From an uncultured Alistipes sp. (GTDB lineage Bacteria > Bacteroidota > Bacteroidia > Bacteroidales > Rikenellaceae), in assembly GCA_900542505.1 (NCBI GenBank), contig UQNV01000041.1, positions 1-19,577 on the forward strand: a stretch of DNA of 19,577 bases, read 5' to 3'. The notes under the pieces are model-generated. The model was given only the letters and a program-made list of their open reading frames with translations. It searched no databases and was not told where the DNA came from. Numbering within the stretch: the first letter of the stretch is position 1; every line of letters starts with the position of its first letter. Both the position numbers and the translations under genes were made by a program. This document shows positions 6,818 through 15,381 of this stretch, piece after piece.

Positions 6818-7669
6818 ATGGCAACGAAAAAATTCAAATGCAATGTTTGCGGCTATATCCATGAAGGTGCGGCCGCTCCCGAAAAGTGCCCCGTCTGCGG
6901 CGTTCCCGCGTCGGAATTCACTCTTCTGAAGAAGAAGGGACTGTTCAGCGATACGAACAGCAACGCCTATATCATCATGTATTCGACCGTGATGGTCGTC
7001 GTTGTGGCCATCCTGCTGGCCGTCGCAGCGCTGTCGCTGCAGCAGCGCCAGTACGAGAACGTGCTGGGCGAGAAAAAGCAGTCGATTCTCATGTCGCTGT
7101 CGGCTCAGGACCAGAACTACGACGAGTTCATCGACGCATATGTCATCGACGCCGAGGGCAACCGCATCGAAGGCGAGGATGTCTTCGCGCTGCTCAACGA
7201 CCTGAAGGGCGCCTTTGCCGCCGGCAAGTATCCGGTCTTCGAGGCCAAGGACGGCCGCGTGGTACTGCCCGTCTACGGTGTCGGTCTGTGGGGCCCGATT
7301 TGGGGCTATGTGGCACTCCAGAAGGACATGAATACGATTGCCGGCGTCGTCATCTCGCATTCGGGCGAGACGCCGGGTCTGGGTGCCGAAATCGCCACGC
7401 CGAAGCACTGGGCCCAGTATGTCGGCAAGACGATTTTCGAAGGTGACCAGCTCGTTTCGGTGAAACTCCGCAAGGGCGGCGCCCAGAACCCCGCCCACGA
7501 GGTGGATGCCATCTCGGGCGGTACGAAGACTTCGGACGGTGTGACCAACATGCTCTTCGACAGCTTCTCGTACTATCTGCCGCTGCTCGAGGCCAAGAAG
7601 GCTGCCGCCGCGCAGCCGGCCGCCGCAGAGGAAGTGTCTAACGATGAAAATGTAGAAAACAATGAGTAA
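6818..7669 (+). CDS. nqrC: Na+-translocating NADH:quinone reductase subunit C with N-terminal rubredoxin-like domain
   Basis: A 283-residue membrane-anchored FMN subunit. Residues 6-37 form an extra module: CNVC (Cys8, Cys11), GYIHEG, then PEKCPVCG (Cys24, Cys27) and SEF. This is the compact four-cysteine rubredoxin-like knuckle best known from rubrerythrin C-termini. One transmembrane helix follows (about 51-74), then the periplasmic-type NqrC/RnfG FMN domain. The motif [10 protein letters not shown] puts covalent FMN on about Thr236 (SGGT in place of the common SGAT). The Ala/Glu/Asn-rich tail after about 258 looks disordered. With standard NqrC topology the rubredoxin-like knuckle would be cytoplasmic, near NqrF and the NqrD/E iron-sulfur site. 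Classical Vibrio NqrC lacks it, so here the domain could bind Fe for electron transfer or Zn for structure; which one is unknown. The last 8 bases overlap nqrD. Confidence 0.96.
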   Translation: MATKKFKCNVCGYIHEGAAAPEKCPVCGVPASEFTLLKKKGLFSDTNSNAYIIMYSTVMVVVVAILLAVAALSLQQRQYENVLGEKKQSILMSLSAQDQNYDEFIDAYVIDAEGNRIEGEDVFALLNDLKGAFAAGKYPVFEAKDGRVVLPVYGVGLWGPIWGYVALQKDMNTIAGVVISHSGETPGLGAEIATPKHWAQYVGKTIFEGDQLVSVKLRKGGAQNPAHEVDAISGGTKTSDGVTNMLFDSFSYYLPLLEAKKAAAAQPAAAEEVSNDENVENNE

Positions 7670-8318
7670 GAACGAAAAAGAGCCTTTGTTTTCGGCTAAG
7701 AACATGAAATACCTGACGGGTCCCTTCTCGGCGAACAACCCCGTCATCGTGCAGATTCTCGGTATCTGCTCGGCTCTGGCCGTTACCGTGCAGCTCAAGC
7801 CGGCCATCGTCATGGCACTGTCGGTGACGGTGGTGACCGCCTTCTCGAACCTGGTGATGTCGCTGCTGCGCAACGGCGTTCCGGCCCGTATCCGCATCAT
7901 CGTCCAGCTGGTGGTCATCGCCGCGCTGGTGATTCTGGTGGACCAGGTGCTCAAGGCCTTCGTCTACGACGTCTCCAAGCAGCTGTCGGTCTACGTGGGT
8001 CTGATTATCACCAACTGTATCGTCATGGGCCGTGTCGAGGCCTTCGCGCTGGCCAACAAGCCGTGGCCTTCGTTCCTCGACGGTATCGGCAACGGTCTGG
8101 GTTACGGTATGATTCTGGTCATCGTGGCCTTCTTCCGCGAACTGCTCGGTTCGGGCAGCCTGCTGGGCTACCGCATCATCCCCGAGAGCTGGTATGCGGC
8201 CAACGGCGGCTGGTACTCGAACTGCGGTCTGATGCTCTTCCCGCCCATGGCGCTGATTATCGTGGGCTGCATCATCTGGGTACACCGTTCGCGCAACAAG
8301 GATTTACAGGAAAAATAG
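7662..8318 (+). CDS. nqrD: Na+-translocating NADH:quinone reductase subunit D
   Basis: A 218-residue integral membrane subunit of the NqrD/RnfE family with about six helices. Two conserved cysteines, Cys36 (GICSALA) and Cys119 (ITNCIVMGR), correspond to those that, with two from NqrE, hold the intramembrane iron-sulfur centre in solved Na+-NQR structures. [17 protein letters not shown] and [12 protein letters not shown] are diagnostic. The start at 7662 overlaps the end of nqrC by 8 bases, and nqrE starts 11 bases after its stop. The N-terminal [20 protein letters not shown] is a short polar cytoplasmic leader before the first helix. Confidence 0.98.
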   Translation: MSKNEKEPLFSAKNMKYLTGPFSANNPVIVQILGICSALAVTVQLKPAIVMALSVTVVTAFSNLVMSLLRNGVPARIRIIVQLVVIAALVILVDQVLKAFVYDVSKQLSVYVGLIITNCIVMGRVEAFALANKPWPSFLDGIGNGLGYGMILVIVAFFRELLGSGSLLGYRIIPESWYAANGGWYSNCGLMLFPPMALIIVGCIIWVHRSRNKDLQEK

Positions 8319-8329
8319 GAAGATAACGT

Positions 8330-8938
8330 ATGGAAACACTGAATATCTTTATCCGGTCGATTTTTATCGACAACATGGTCTTCGCCTTCTTCTTCGGCAT
8401 GTGTTCCTACATCGCCGTGTCGAAGAGCGTCAAGACCGCACTGGGTCTCGGTGCCGCCGTTACCTTCGTGATGGTGATGACCGTTCCGCTGAACTATCTG
8501 CTCTATGAATACGTACTCAAGGCCAACGCACTGGTCGAGGGTGTCGATTTGAGCTTCCTCTCCTTCATCGTCTTCATCGCCACCGTGGCCTCGTTCACGC
8601 AGCTGGTCGAGATGATTGTCGAGAAGTTCTCGCCGACGCTCTACAACCAGCTGGGTATCTTCCTGCCGCTGATTGCCGTGAACTGCGCCATCCTGGGCGG
8701 TTCGCTCTTCATGCAGCAGAAGGTCGACGGCGGCGAGCTCACCTCGTTCGTGCAGACCTTCGCCTACGGACTGGGTTCGGGTCTGGGCTGGTGGCTGGCA
8801 ATCGTCATGATGGCCGCCATCCGCGAGAAGACGACCTATTCGCACATTCCCGCAGCGCTGAAGGGCCCCGGTATCGCGTTCATCATCACCGGCCTGATGG
8901 GTATCGCCTTCATGATATTCTCGGGCATCCAGTTCTAA
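8330..8938 (+). CDS. nqrE: Na+-translocating NADH:quinone reductase subunit E
   Basis: A 202-residue membrane subunit of the NqrE/RnfA family, six predicted helices with inverted topology relative to NqrD. IFIDNMVFAFFFGMCSYIAVS carries Cys25, and PLIAVNCAILGGSLF carries Cys119; both match the conserved iron-sulfur ligands. QLVEMIVEKFSPTLYNQLGIFLPL (91-114) is a family signature. The length is standard. It sits 11 bases after nqrD and 22 before nqrF. Confidence 0.98.
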   Translation: METLNIFIRSIFIDNMVFAFFFGMCSYIAVSKSVKTALGLGAAVTFVMVMTVPLNYLLYEYVLKANALVEGVDLSFLSFIVFIATVASFTQLVEMIVEKFSPTLYNQLGIFLPLIAVNCAILGGSLFMQQKVDGGELTSFVQTFAYGLGSGLGWWLAIVMMAAIREKTTYSHIPAALKGPGIAFIITGLMGIAFMIFSGIQF

Positions 8939-8960
8939 CCTGTAAAAAGTGATTTAGAAA

Positions 8961-10223
8961 ATGGAATTGACAATCATCATAGCAATCGTGGCCTTCCTTG
9001 TCATCACGCTCGTGCTGGTGGCAATCCTGCTCGTAGCGAAGGCGAAGCTGACGTCGTCGGGCGAAGTGACGATTGACATCAACGACGGCGAGAAGGTCAT
9101 CAAGGCCGAGAGCGGCAACTCGCTGCTTTCGACGCTGGCCAACAACAAGGTGTTCCTGCCTTCGGCCTGCGGCGGCGGCGGTTCGTGCGGCATGTGCAAG
9201 TGCCAGGTTCTGGAGGGCGGCGGCGACATTCTGCCGACCGAAACGGGCTTCATCACGCGCAAGATGGCCAAGGACCACTGGCGTCTGGGCTGTCAGGTGA
9301 AGGTGAAGAACGACCTCAAAATCAAGGTTCCCGAAGCTGTTCTGGGCGTGAAGAAGTGGGAGTGCACCGTGGTGTCGAACCGCAACATCTCGACCTTCCT
9401 CAAGGAGTTCGTGGTGAAGCTGCCCGAGGGTGAGAACCTCAAGTTCCGCAGCGGCGGCTACATCCAGATTGACATCCCGAAGTACGATGCCATCAAGTTC
9501 TCGGACATGGATGTCGACGAGAAGTTCCGCGCCGACTGGGACCGCATGAAGATGTGGGACCTGGTGACGACCAACCCCGAGCCGACCTTCCGCGCCTACT
9601 CGATGGCCAACCACCCGGCCGAGGGCAACATCATCATGCTCAACATCCGTATCGCCACGCCTCCGTTCGACCGTGCGACGGGTTCGTTCATGAAGGTGAA
9701 CCCCGGTATCTGCTCCTCGTACATCTTCTCGCGCAAACCGGGCGACAAGGTGACCATCTCGGGCCCCTACGGCGAGTTCTTCCTGCCGGACAACCTGCCC
9801 GACACGCAGGAGCTCATCTTCATCGGCGGCGGTGCCGGTATGGCGCCCATGCGCAGCCACATCATGCACCTGTTCAAGACCGAGAAGACGAAGCGTCCGG
9901 TATCGTTCTGGTATGGTGCCCGCGCCATGAAGGAGGCTCCCTACCTGCACGAGTTCCACGAAATCGAGGAGGAGTTCCCCAACTTCAAGTTCAACCTGGC
10001 GCTCGACCGTCCCGACCCGGAGGCCGATGCCGCAGGGGTGAAGTACACGCCGGGATTCGTCCACAACGTGCTCTACGAAAACTACCTGAAGCACCATCAG
10101 GCGCCCGAGGACTGCATCTACCTCATGTGCGGACCCCCGATGATGATTTCGTCGGTGGTGAAGATGCTCGACTCGCTCGGCGTACCGCCCGAAAACATCC
10201 TCTACGACAATTTCGGTTCGTAG
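8961..10223 (+). CDS. nqrF: Na+-translocating NADH:quinone reductase subunit F (NADH dehydrogenase module)
   Basis: A 420-residue electron-entry subunit that oxidises NADH. An N-terminal membrane helix (about 4-26) is followed by a 2Fe-2S ferredoxin domain with cysteines 70, 76, 79 and 111 (SACGGGGSCGMCKC ... LGCQV). Next come an FAD-binding domain with RAYSMAN (211-217) and an NADH-binding domain with FIGGGAGMAPMRSH, followed by SFWYGAR, MCGPPMM and the C-terminal YDNFGS. All cofactor motifs are intact and the length is close to the Vibrio subunit. It is the last gene of the operon; a strong intrinsic terminator begins 43 bases downstream. NADH:ferredoxin-like oxidoreductases share these domains, but the operon context makes the NqrF assignment secure. 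Confidence 0.98.
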   Translation: MELTIIIAIVAFLVITLVLVAILLVAKAKLTSSGEVTIDINDGEKVIKAESGNSLLSTLANNKVFLPSACGGGGSCGMCKCQVLEGGGDILPTETGFITRKMAKDHWRLGCQVKVKNDLKIKVPEAVLGVKKWECTVVSNRNISTFLKEFVVKLPEGENLKFRSGGYIQIDIPKYDAIKFSDMDVDEKFRADWDRMKMWDLVTTNPEPTFRAYSMANHPAEGNIIMLNIRIATPPFDRATGSFMKVNPGICSSYIFSRKPGDKVTISGPYGEFFLPDNLPDTQELIFIGGGAGMAPMRSHIMHLFKTEKTKRPVSFWYGARAMKEAPYLHEFHEIEEEFPNFKFNLALDRPDPEADAAGVKYTPGFVHNVLYENYLKHHQAPEDCIYLMCGPPMMISSVVKMLDSLGVPPENILYDNFGS

Positions 10224-10265
10224 CGGACGTTCCGACAGACCCGGCAACGGGTCAAGCGAAAGGAA

Positions 10266-10305
10266 GACGGCTATCCGGTTTCGACCGGATGGCCGTCCCT
10301 TTTTT
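10266..10305 (+). terminator. Intrinsic terminator of the nqr operon
   Basis: Arms GACGGCTATCCGGT (10266-10279) and ACCGGATGGCCGTC (10284-10297) pair over 14 bp with a single T-G wobble and a very stable TTCG tetraloop. CC and a run of six T follow (10300-10305). It lies directly after nqrF. Confidence 0.93.
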
Positions 10306-10406
10306 GTGGACGGGCCTCTCCCATTTGCCGTCGGCAGACTGAGGAGGGTTTCTGCAACTTTTTTTTCAAAAAAACGGACAAAAAATTCCCCCCCCCGCAA
10401 AATTTC

Positions 10407-10414
10407 TATATTTG
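10407..10414 (+). promoter_or_regulatory. -7 box of the TonB-dependent receptor gene, behind a poly-C tract
   Basis: TATATTTG matches the TAnnTTTG consensus exactly. A run of nine C (10388-10396), and further up T8 (10359-10366) and A7 (10368-10374), occupy the spacer and -33 area, and no TTTG -33 is apparent. The predicted start of transcription is about 10419-10421. Confidence 0.6.
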
Positions 10415-10447
10415 CGTCGTGCAATGACTCAAATTCTGCCGATGACG

Positions 10448-12862
10448 ATGAAATCCGCCCGATTGCTTCTTTGGATTACAGCTGTTGTATGCCTGTCTCC
10501 TGCCGTGGCGCAGAACTCTTTCCCGCTGACCGGCCGTGTGGTCGACTCTCTGCTCCGGCCCGTGCCGACGGCCGTGGTCGCAACCCTTGCTCCCGACTCG
10601 GAGGCGATGCTGCAGCACGCCGTGACCGACGGCGAGGGGCGTTTCATGCTGGCGGCCTCGGGGCGCATCCGCCTTTTCGTAAGTTGTCTGGGTTTTGCCC
10701 CCTATGTCGGCGAACCGTTCGACGTGGAGCGTGCGACCGACATCGGGGAGTTGCGCCTCGAAGGGTCGGCCGTCGGGATTGAGGATGTGGTGGTCGTGGC
10801 CGAGAATCCCAACGCCACGCTGCGCGTCGAGCAGGGCCGCATGGTCTATACGCCCCGCAACAGCGCCTCGCTGGCGGGCGGTACGGCACTCGACGCGCTG
10901 AAACAGACGCCCGGCGTGATGGTCAGCGGCGAGAACGAAATCTCGCTCGGAGGCAGCACCGGAGTGCTTGTGATGCTCAACGGCAAGCAGACCTACATGC
11001 AGCGTGAGGAGCTGGCCGCCATGCTGCGCTCGATGCCGGCCTCGTCGGTTTCGTCCGTGGAGGTGATGAGCAACCCTTCGGCGCAGTACGACGCCGAAGG
11101 GTCGGCCGGCATCATCAACATCAACGTCGAGCGCGGTCGAAGTGCCGACGGCCTCTCCCTCTCGTTCAATAACGGTTTTTCGGTCTGGGACAACTGGCGG
11201 CAGAACACCGAACTCGCGTTCAACTGCAATACCGGCAAAGTGAATCTATACGCAAACTACAGTCATGCGCTCGGGCGTACGGGGCTCTACTACGGCATGC
11301 ATCGCATCCAGAACGGGACCGATTACCTGAGTCCGACCGATGACCAGGACCGCCGGCGCACCGTCACGGGCAACGTCGGGGTGGAGTACCGCCCCTCGGA
11401 GCACCATACGCTCGGTGTGCGGGTCGATGTCAATACGCTCTTCGGACCCGGTCGGACCCGCACGACCACTACGGTGCGTGACGCCGCGACGCTCGACGTC
11501 GAATCGGTGCTTCACGCCTCGAACGACTACTACCGCCAGAAGGGCAACCGCTACGGCGGAACCCTCTTCTATGCCTATGCGCCGCGCGAGGGTGAACGCT
11601 ATGCGCTCGACGTCGACTACGCCTTCTTCGACGGAGGTGCCGGCTGCCTGCAGCCCAACCGTTACGAAGACCCGACGGGCGTTGTCCTTTCCGACGACCT
11701 CTACCGTTCGGTGAACAGCCGGGCCATCGACATCCTGGCCTTCAGTTATGCGCAGCAGCACCGTCTGTGGGGCGGCACCCTGCACTCGGGGGTGAAGTAT
11801 TCGTGGGTGCGGGCCGACAACGACTATCGGTTCTCGACGGTCGGCCTGGCAGGCGAGCAGCTCGACCTGTCGCAGTCGAGCCGCTTCCTCTACCAGGAGC
11901 AGCTATTGGCTGCCTACCTTCAGTACAACCGTCCGCTGGGACGACGTGCGACGCTCGAGGTGGGCCTGCGCGGTGAATATACCCGTTCGGACGGCGATTT
12001 GCGCCGCTCGGACGGCTCTCCGCGCGAGCACAACCGCCGCCGCTATGTCGACCTCTTTCCCTCGTTTGCACTCAACTGGAAAGCGGGTGAGCACAGTACT
12101 TTTGCACTCTCTTACGGCAGTCGTATCGACCGTCCGGCCTACCAGGACCTCAATCCCTTCGAGTACATGCTCGACGAGCTTACCTGCTGGCAGGGCAACC
12201 CCTTCCTTGAACCACAGCGGAGCCACCGCGTGGCACTCTCGTGGAACTGGCGCAAAACAGCCGTCACCGCATCGTATACCTGTCTGACCGACTACCGGAC
12301 GCAAATCAGCGACACGCTCGACGTGAAGCGTCTGGTGATGACGCCCCGCAACCTCGGGCGGCAGCACCGCCTCTCGCTCGAGCTTTTCCAGCAGGTGCGC
12401 GTCGCCCGCTGGTGGGACGCCGTGGCTGGCGCCACCTGCTACTGGCTCAACAACGACATCGCCTACGACCGCATGCGGCGCTTCGACCTGAAGCGAGTGG
12501 CTGCCATATTCTCGCTGCGAAATACCTTCCGCCTGCCGGGACGTCTGCGGCTCGAGCTCGGAGGCAGCTTTACGACACGGCGTTTGGGCGAGGCCATCGA
12601 GGTGTGCGAACCGACCGGCAGCGTCGATGTGGCGCTGAGCCGCAAGTTTCTCGGCGACCGCATCGAGGCGAGTCTCGGCATGAGCGACCTGTTTTGGACT
12701 TCGAACTGGGACAGTACGAGCCGTTACGAGGGCTTCTACCTCCGCAACTGGGGCAAATGGGAGTCTCGTCAGGTGAAGTTCAACCTCACCTATCGGTTCG
12801 GCGCCCCTGTGGGGCGCGGACGCAGCGATGTTCGAGACCTCGAAGAGCTGAATCGTCTGTAG
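10448..12862 (+). CDS. TonB-dependent outer-membrane receptor-like protein (outer-membrane beta-barrel family)
   Basis: About 804 residues. The signal peptide is MKSARLLLWITAVVCLSPAVA, cleaved before QN. A carboxypeptidase-regulatory-like beta-sandwich follows (about 25-100: LTGRVVDSLLRPVPTAVV ... GRFML ... LFVSCLGFAPYVGE). Then comes a plug domain (TALDALKQTPGV, VLVMLNGKQTY, SVEVMSNPSAQYDAEGSAGI) and a long barrel rich in alternating aromatic strands. The barrel ends with FNLTYRFGAP and a charged tail (RDLEELNRL) typical of the outer-membrane beta-barrel group common in Bacteroidota. No SusD-like partner, glycan enzyme or transport gene adjoins it, so the substrate cannot be named. In-frame ATGs at 10424 and 10442 are alternatives; 10448 is chosen because it gives the cleanest signal peptide and a ~28-nt leader behind the -7 box. 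Confidence 0.9.
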   Translation: MKSARLLLWITAVVCLSPAVAQNSFPLTGRVVDSLLRPVPTAVVATLAPDSEAMLQHAVTDGEGRFMLAASGRIRLFVSCLGFAPYVGEPFDVERATDIGELRLEGSAVGIEDVVVVAENPNATLRVEQGRMVYTPRNSASLAGGTALDALKQTPGVMVSGENEISLGGSTGVLVMLNGKQTYMQREELAAMLRSMPASSVSSVEVMSNPSAQYDAEGSAGIININVERGRSADGLSLSFNNGFSVWDNWRQNTELAFNCNTGKVNLYANYSHALGRTGLYYGMHRIQNGTDYLSPTDDQDRRRTVTGNVGVEYRPSEHHTLGVRVDVNTLFGPGRTRTTTTVRDAATLDVESVLHASNDYYRQKGNRYGGTLFYAYAPREGERYALDVDYAFFDGGAGCLQPNRYEDPTGVVLSDDLYRSVNSRAIDILAFSYAQQHRLWGGTLHSGVKYSWVRADNDYRFSTVGLAGEQLDLSQSSRFLYQEQLLAAYLQYNRPLGRRATLEVGLRGEYTRSDGDLRRSDGSPREHNRRRYVDLFPSFALNWKAGEHSTFALSYGSRIDRPAYQDLNPFEYMLDELTCWQGNPFLEPQRSHRVALSWNWRKTAVTASYTCLTDYRTQISDTLDVKRLVMTPRNLGRQHRLSLELFQQVRVARWWDAVAGATCYWLNNDIAYDRMRRFDLKRVAAIFSLRNTFRLPGRLRLELGGSFTTRRLGEAIEVCEPTGSVDVALSRKFLGDRIEASLGMSDLFWTSNWDSTSRYEGFYLRNWGKWESRQVKFNLTYRFGAPVGRGRSDVRDLEELNRL

Positions 12863-12897
12863 CGGCCTCGTTTGTGCCGGTTTTCGGCAGTATAGGG

Positions 12898-12928
12898 CTT
12901 TCGAAACGATATTCGAAGGGTTGTTTTT
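12898..12928 (+). terminator. Weak hairpin after the TonB-dependent receptor gene
   Basis: CTTTCGAA (12898-12905) pairs with TTCGAAGG (12912-12919), with one wobble, around a 6-base loop. GGTTGTTTTT follows. The stem is short, so this is only a possible intrinsic terminator. Confidence 0.3.
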
Positions 12929-12974
12929 CGGAACAAAAATAGGCGAGCGGGGATGAACCTCCCGATTTTTTTCT

Positions 12975-12982
12975 TAAATTTG
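12975..12982 (+). promoter_or_regulatory. -7 box of hppA
   Basis: TAAATTTG matches TAnnTTTG. Transcription would begin near 12987-12990, giving an A/T-rich leader of about 26 nt before the hppA ATG at 13015. No clear -33 motif is seen. Confidence 0.55.
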
Positions 12983-13014
12983 TATTCGACCAATCCATAA
13001 ATTTATATACCATT

Positions 13015-15231
13015 ATGAACATTCCTTCGATTTTCTGGGCCGTACCCGCCGCCTCGGTCGTCGCGCTGGGTGTGGCATGGGCCTTCTACCGCGCCATGAA
13101 GCGCGAGGAGGAGGGTACGGAGCGCATGCGTGAAATCGCGGCGCACGTCCGCAAGGGTGCGATGGCCTATCTGCGTCAACAATACAAGGTCGTCGGCATC
13201 GTATTCGTCGTGCTGGCGCTCTTCTTCGCCTATCTGGCCTACGGCACCGGCGTGCAGAACGGCTGGGTGCCCTTCGCCTTCCTCACGGGCGGCTTTTTCT
13301 CGGGCCTGGCCGGATTTTTCGGCATGAAGACCGCGACCTACGCCTCGGCCCGTACGGCCCACGCCGCACGGCAGTCGCTCGACCGCGGTCTGAAGGTGGC
13401 CTTCCGCAGCGGCGCCGTCATGGGCCTCGTCGTGGTGGGGCTCGGCCTGCTCGACATCTCGTTCTGGTACGTGGTGCTCGAATCGTTCGTCGACGTGGCG
13501 GGTCCCCAGAAGCTGGTGGTCATCACCACCACGATGCTCACCTTCGGCATGGGAGCCTCGACGCAGGCGCTCTTCGCGCGTGTCGGCGGCGGCATCTATA
13601 CCAAGGCGGCCGACGTGGGCGCCGACCTGGTGGGCAAGGTCGAGGCCGGCATCCCGGAGGACGACCCGCGCAACCCGGCGACCATCGCCGACAACGTGGG
13701 TGACAACGTGGGCGACGTGGCCGGCATGGGCGCCGACCTCTACGAGAGCTACTGTGGCTCGATTCTGGCGACGGCGGCCCTCGGAGCCGCGGCTTTCGCC
13801 TCATCGGGCGGCGAGGCGATGCAGCTCAAGGCCGTGCTGGCCCCGATGCTGATTGCCGCCGTGGGCATCGTGCTCTCGATTGTCGGCATCTTCCTTGTCC
13901 GCACGAAGGAGGGCGCCACGATGCGTCAGCTGCTGCATTCGCTCGGCGTGGGCGTCAACTTCAGCTCGCTGCTGATTGCCGCAGCCACCTTCGGCATTCT
14001 CTACCTGCTGGGTGTCGAGAACTGGGTAGGGTTGTCGTTCTCGGTCATCACGGGCCTGGTGGCGGGCATCGTCATCGGCCAGGCGACCGAATACTACACC
14101 TCGCACTCCTACAAGCCGACGCAGAAGATTGCCGGCAGCGCGCAGACGGGTCCCGCAACGGTGATTATCGCGGGCGTGGGCGCCGGCATGATTTCGACGG
14201 CCATCCCCGTGGTGACCATCGGCGTGGCCATCATCGTGGCCTACCTCTGCGCCATCGGATTCGACATCCACCACATGCTCGAACCGCAGAACCTCTCGCT
14301 GGGCCTCTACGGCATCGGCATCGCGGCGGTGGGCATGCTCTCGACGCTCGGCATCACGCTGGCCACCGACGCCTACGGGCCGATTGCCGACAACGCCGGC
14401 GGCAACGCCGAGATGAGCGGCCTGGGCCCCGAGGTGCGCAAGCGCACCGATGCGCTCGACGCACTGGGCAACACGACGGCCGCCACGGGCAAGGGCTTCG
14501 CCATCGGTTCGGCAGCCCTCACGGCGCTGGCGCTGCTGGCCTCCTACGTCGAGGAAATCCGCATCGGCATGCTCCACAACGGGCAGACGCTCATGGAGCT
14601 GTCGAACGGCGCGACGGTGCAGGTCGAAAGTGCCACGATGCTCGACTTCATGGATTATTACCACATCTCGCTGATGAACCCCACGGTGCTCATCGGACTC
14701 TTCATCGGAGCGATGATGTCGTTCCTCTTCTGCGGCCTGACGATGAACGCCGTGGGCCGCGCGGCCGAGAGCATGGTGACCGAGGTGCGCCGCCAGTTCC
14801 GTGAAATCAAGGGCATCCTCACGGGCGAGGGCACGCCCGACTATGCGCGCTGCGTCGCCATCTCGACGCGGGGCGCCCAGCGCGAGATGCTCTTCCCGAG
14901 TCTGCTGGCCATCGCCGTGCCGGTGGTCGTGGGTCTGGTCTTCGGCGTGGCGGGTGTCATGGGCCTGCTTGTCGGCGGCCTGAGTTCGGGCTTCGTGCTG
15001 GCGGTCTTCATGGCCAATGCCGGCGGAGCGTGGGACAACGCCAAGAAGATGATTGAGGAGGGCCACTTCGGCGGCAAGGGCTCCGACTGCCACAAGGCGA
15101 CGGTCGTGGGCGACACGGTGGGCGACCCCTTCAAGGATACCTCGGGCCCGTCGCTCAACATTCTGGTCAAGCTCATGTCGATGGTGGCCATCGTCATGGC
15201 GGGCCTTACGGTGGCCTGGCACCTCTTTTAA
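13015..15231 (+). CDS. hppA: Membrane-bound ion-pumping pyrophosphatase (K+-dependent, Na+-type)
   Basis: A 738-residue polytopic enzyme that uses PPi hydrolysis to pump ions out of the cytoplasm. Substrate-site motifs are intact: DVGADLVGKVE (200-210), DDPRNPATIADNVGDNVGD (216-234), the DAYGPIADNAGGNAEM region (452-467), and GGAWDNAKK (670-678) with HKATVVGDTVGDPFKDTSGPSLN (693-715). GNTTAATG (485-492) has Ala489 and Gly492 at the positions that mark K+-dependent enzymes; K+-independent ones have Lys and Thr there. The ion-gate Glu lies in DLYESY (Glu244), the Na+-PPase arrangement rather than the plant-type GSYAE. Thr91, Phe95 and Asp147 fit residues I recall as reported for Na+,H+-cotransporting Bacteroides-type enzymes. 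The fourth reported residue, a Met near 176, is not exactly in register. It is monocistronic, with its own -7 box and a downstream hairpin. Confidence 0.97.
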   Translation: MNIPSIFWAVPAASVVALGVAWAFYRAMKREEEGTERMREIAAHVRKGAMAYLRQQYKVVGIVFVVLALFFAYLAYGTGVQNGWVPFAFLTGGFFSGLAGFFGMKTATYASARTAHAARQSLDRGLKVAFRSGAVMGLVVVGLGLLDISFWYVVLESFVDVAGPQKLVVITTTMLTFGMGASTQALFARVGGGIYTKAADVGADLVGKVEAGIPEDDPRNPATIADNVGDNVGDVAGMGADLYESYCGSILATAALGAAAFASSGGEAMQLKAVLAPMLIAAVGIVLSIVGIFLVRTKEGATMRQLLHSLGVGVNFSSLLIAAATFGILYLLGVENWVGLSFSVITGLVAGIVIGQATEYYTSHSYKPTQKIAGSAQTGPATVIIAGVGAGMISTAIPVVTIGVAIIVAYLCAIGFDIHHMLEPQNLSLGLYGIGIAAVGMLSTLGITLATDAYGPIADNAGGNAEMSGLGPEVRKRTDALDALGNTTAATGKGFAIGSAALTALALLASYVEEIRIGMLHNGQTLMELSNGATVQVESATMLDFMDYYHISLMNPTVLIGLFIGAMMSFLFCGLTMNAVGRAAESMVTEVRRQFREIKGILTGEGTPDYARCVAISTRGAQREMLFPSLLAIAVPVVVGLVFGVAGVMGLLVGGLSSGFVLAVFMANAGGAWDNAKKMIEEGHFGGKGSDCHKATVVGDTVGDPFKDTSGPSLNILVKLMSMVAIVMAGLTVAWHLF

Positions 15232-15264
15232 CGCGTGACGGGCGGCAGGCGTCCGGCACCTTCG

Positions 15265-15304
15265 GCGGAAGCGCGGGAGCATCCCTCCTGCGCTTCCGCT
15301 CGTT
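15265..15304 (+). terminator. Terminator hairpin after hppA
   Basis: A 15-bp stem joins GCGGAAGCGCGGGAG (15265-15279) and CTCCTGCGCTTCCGC (15285-15299), with one G-T wobble and a 5-base loop. Only a short imperfect T stretch follows (TCGTTTG). It lies 33 bases beyond the hppA stop. The stem is strong and the U tract is poor. Confidence 0.65.
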
Positions 15305-15368
15305 TGATGCGCTGCGGCCGAAGCCTCTTCCGCTACGGCGCACGCTTCCGCATCTCGCGGAAAAATCG

Positions 15369-15376
15369 TATCTTTG
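15369..15376 (+). promoter_or_regulatory. -7 box directly upstream of the HAD hydrolase gene
   Basis: TATCTTTG matches TAnnTTTG, and 5 bases separate it from the ATG at 15382. The predicted start of transcription falls on or beside the start codon, suggesting a leaderless mRNA. The spacing is identical to that at the TatD-family gene. Confidence 0.6.
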
Positions 15377-15381
15377 CCTTC

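Noticed and set aside
5676..6824. 382-codon open frame opposite nqrB
   Set aside because: The composition is His/Asp/Glu/Arg-rich and typical of the complement of a membrane-protein gene. There is no promoter or family match.
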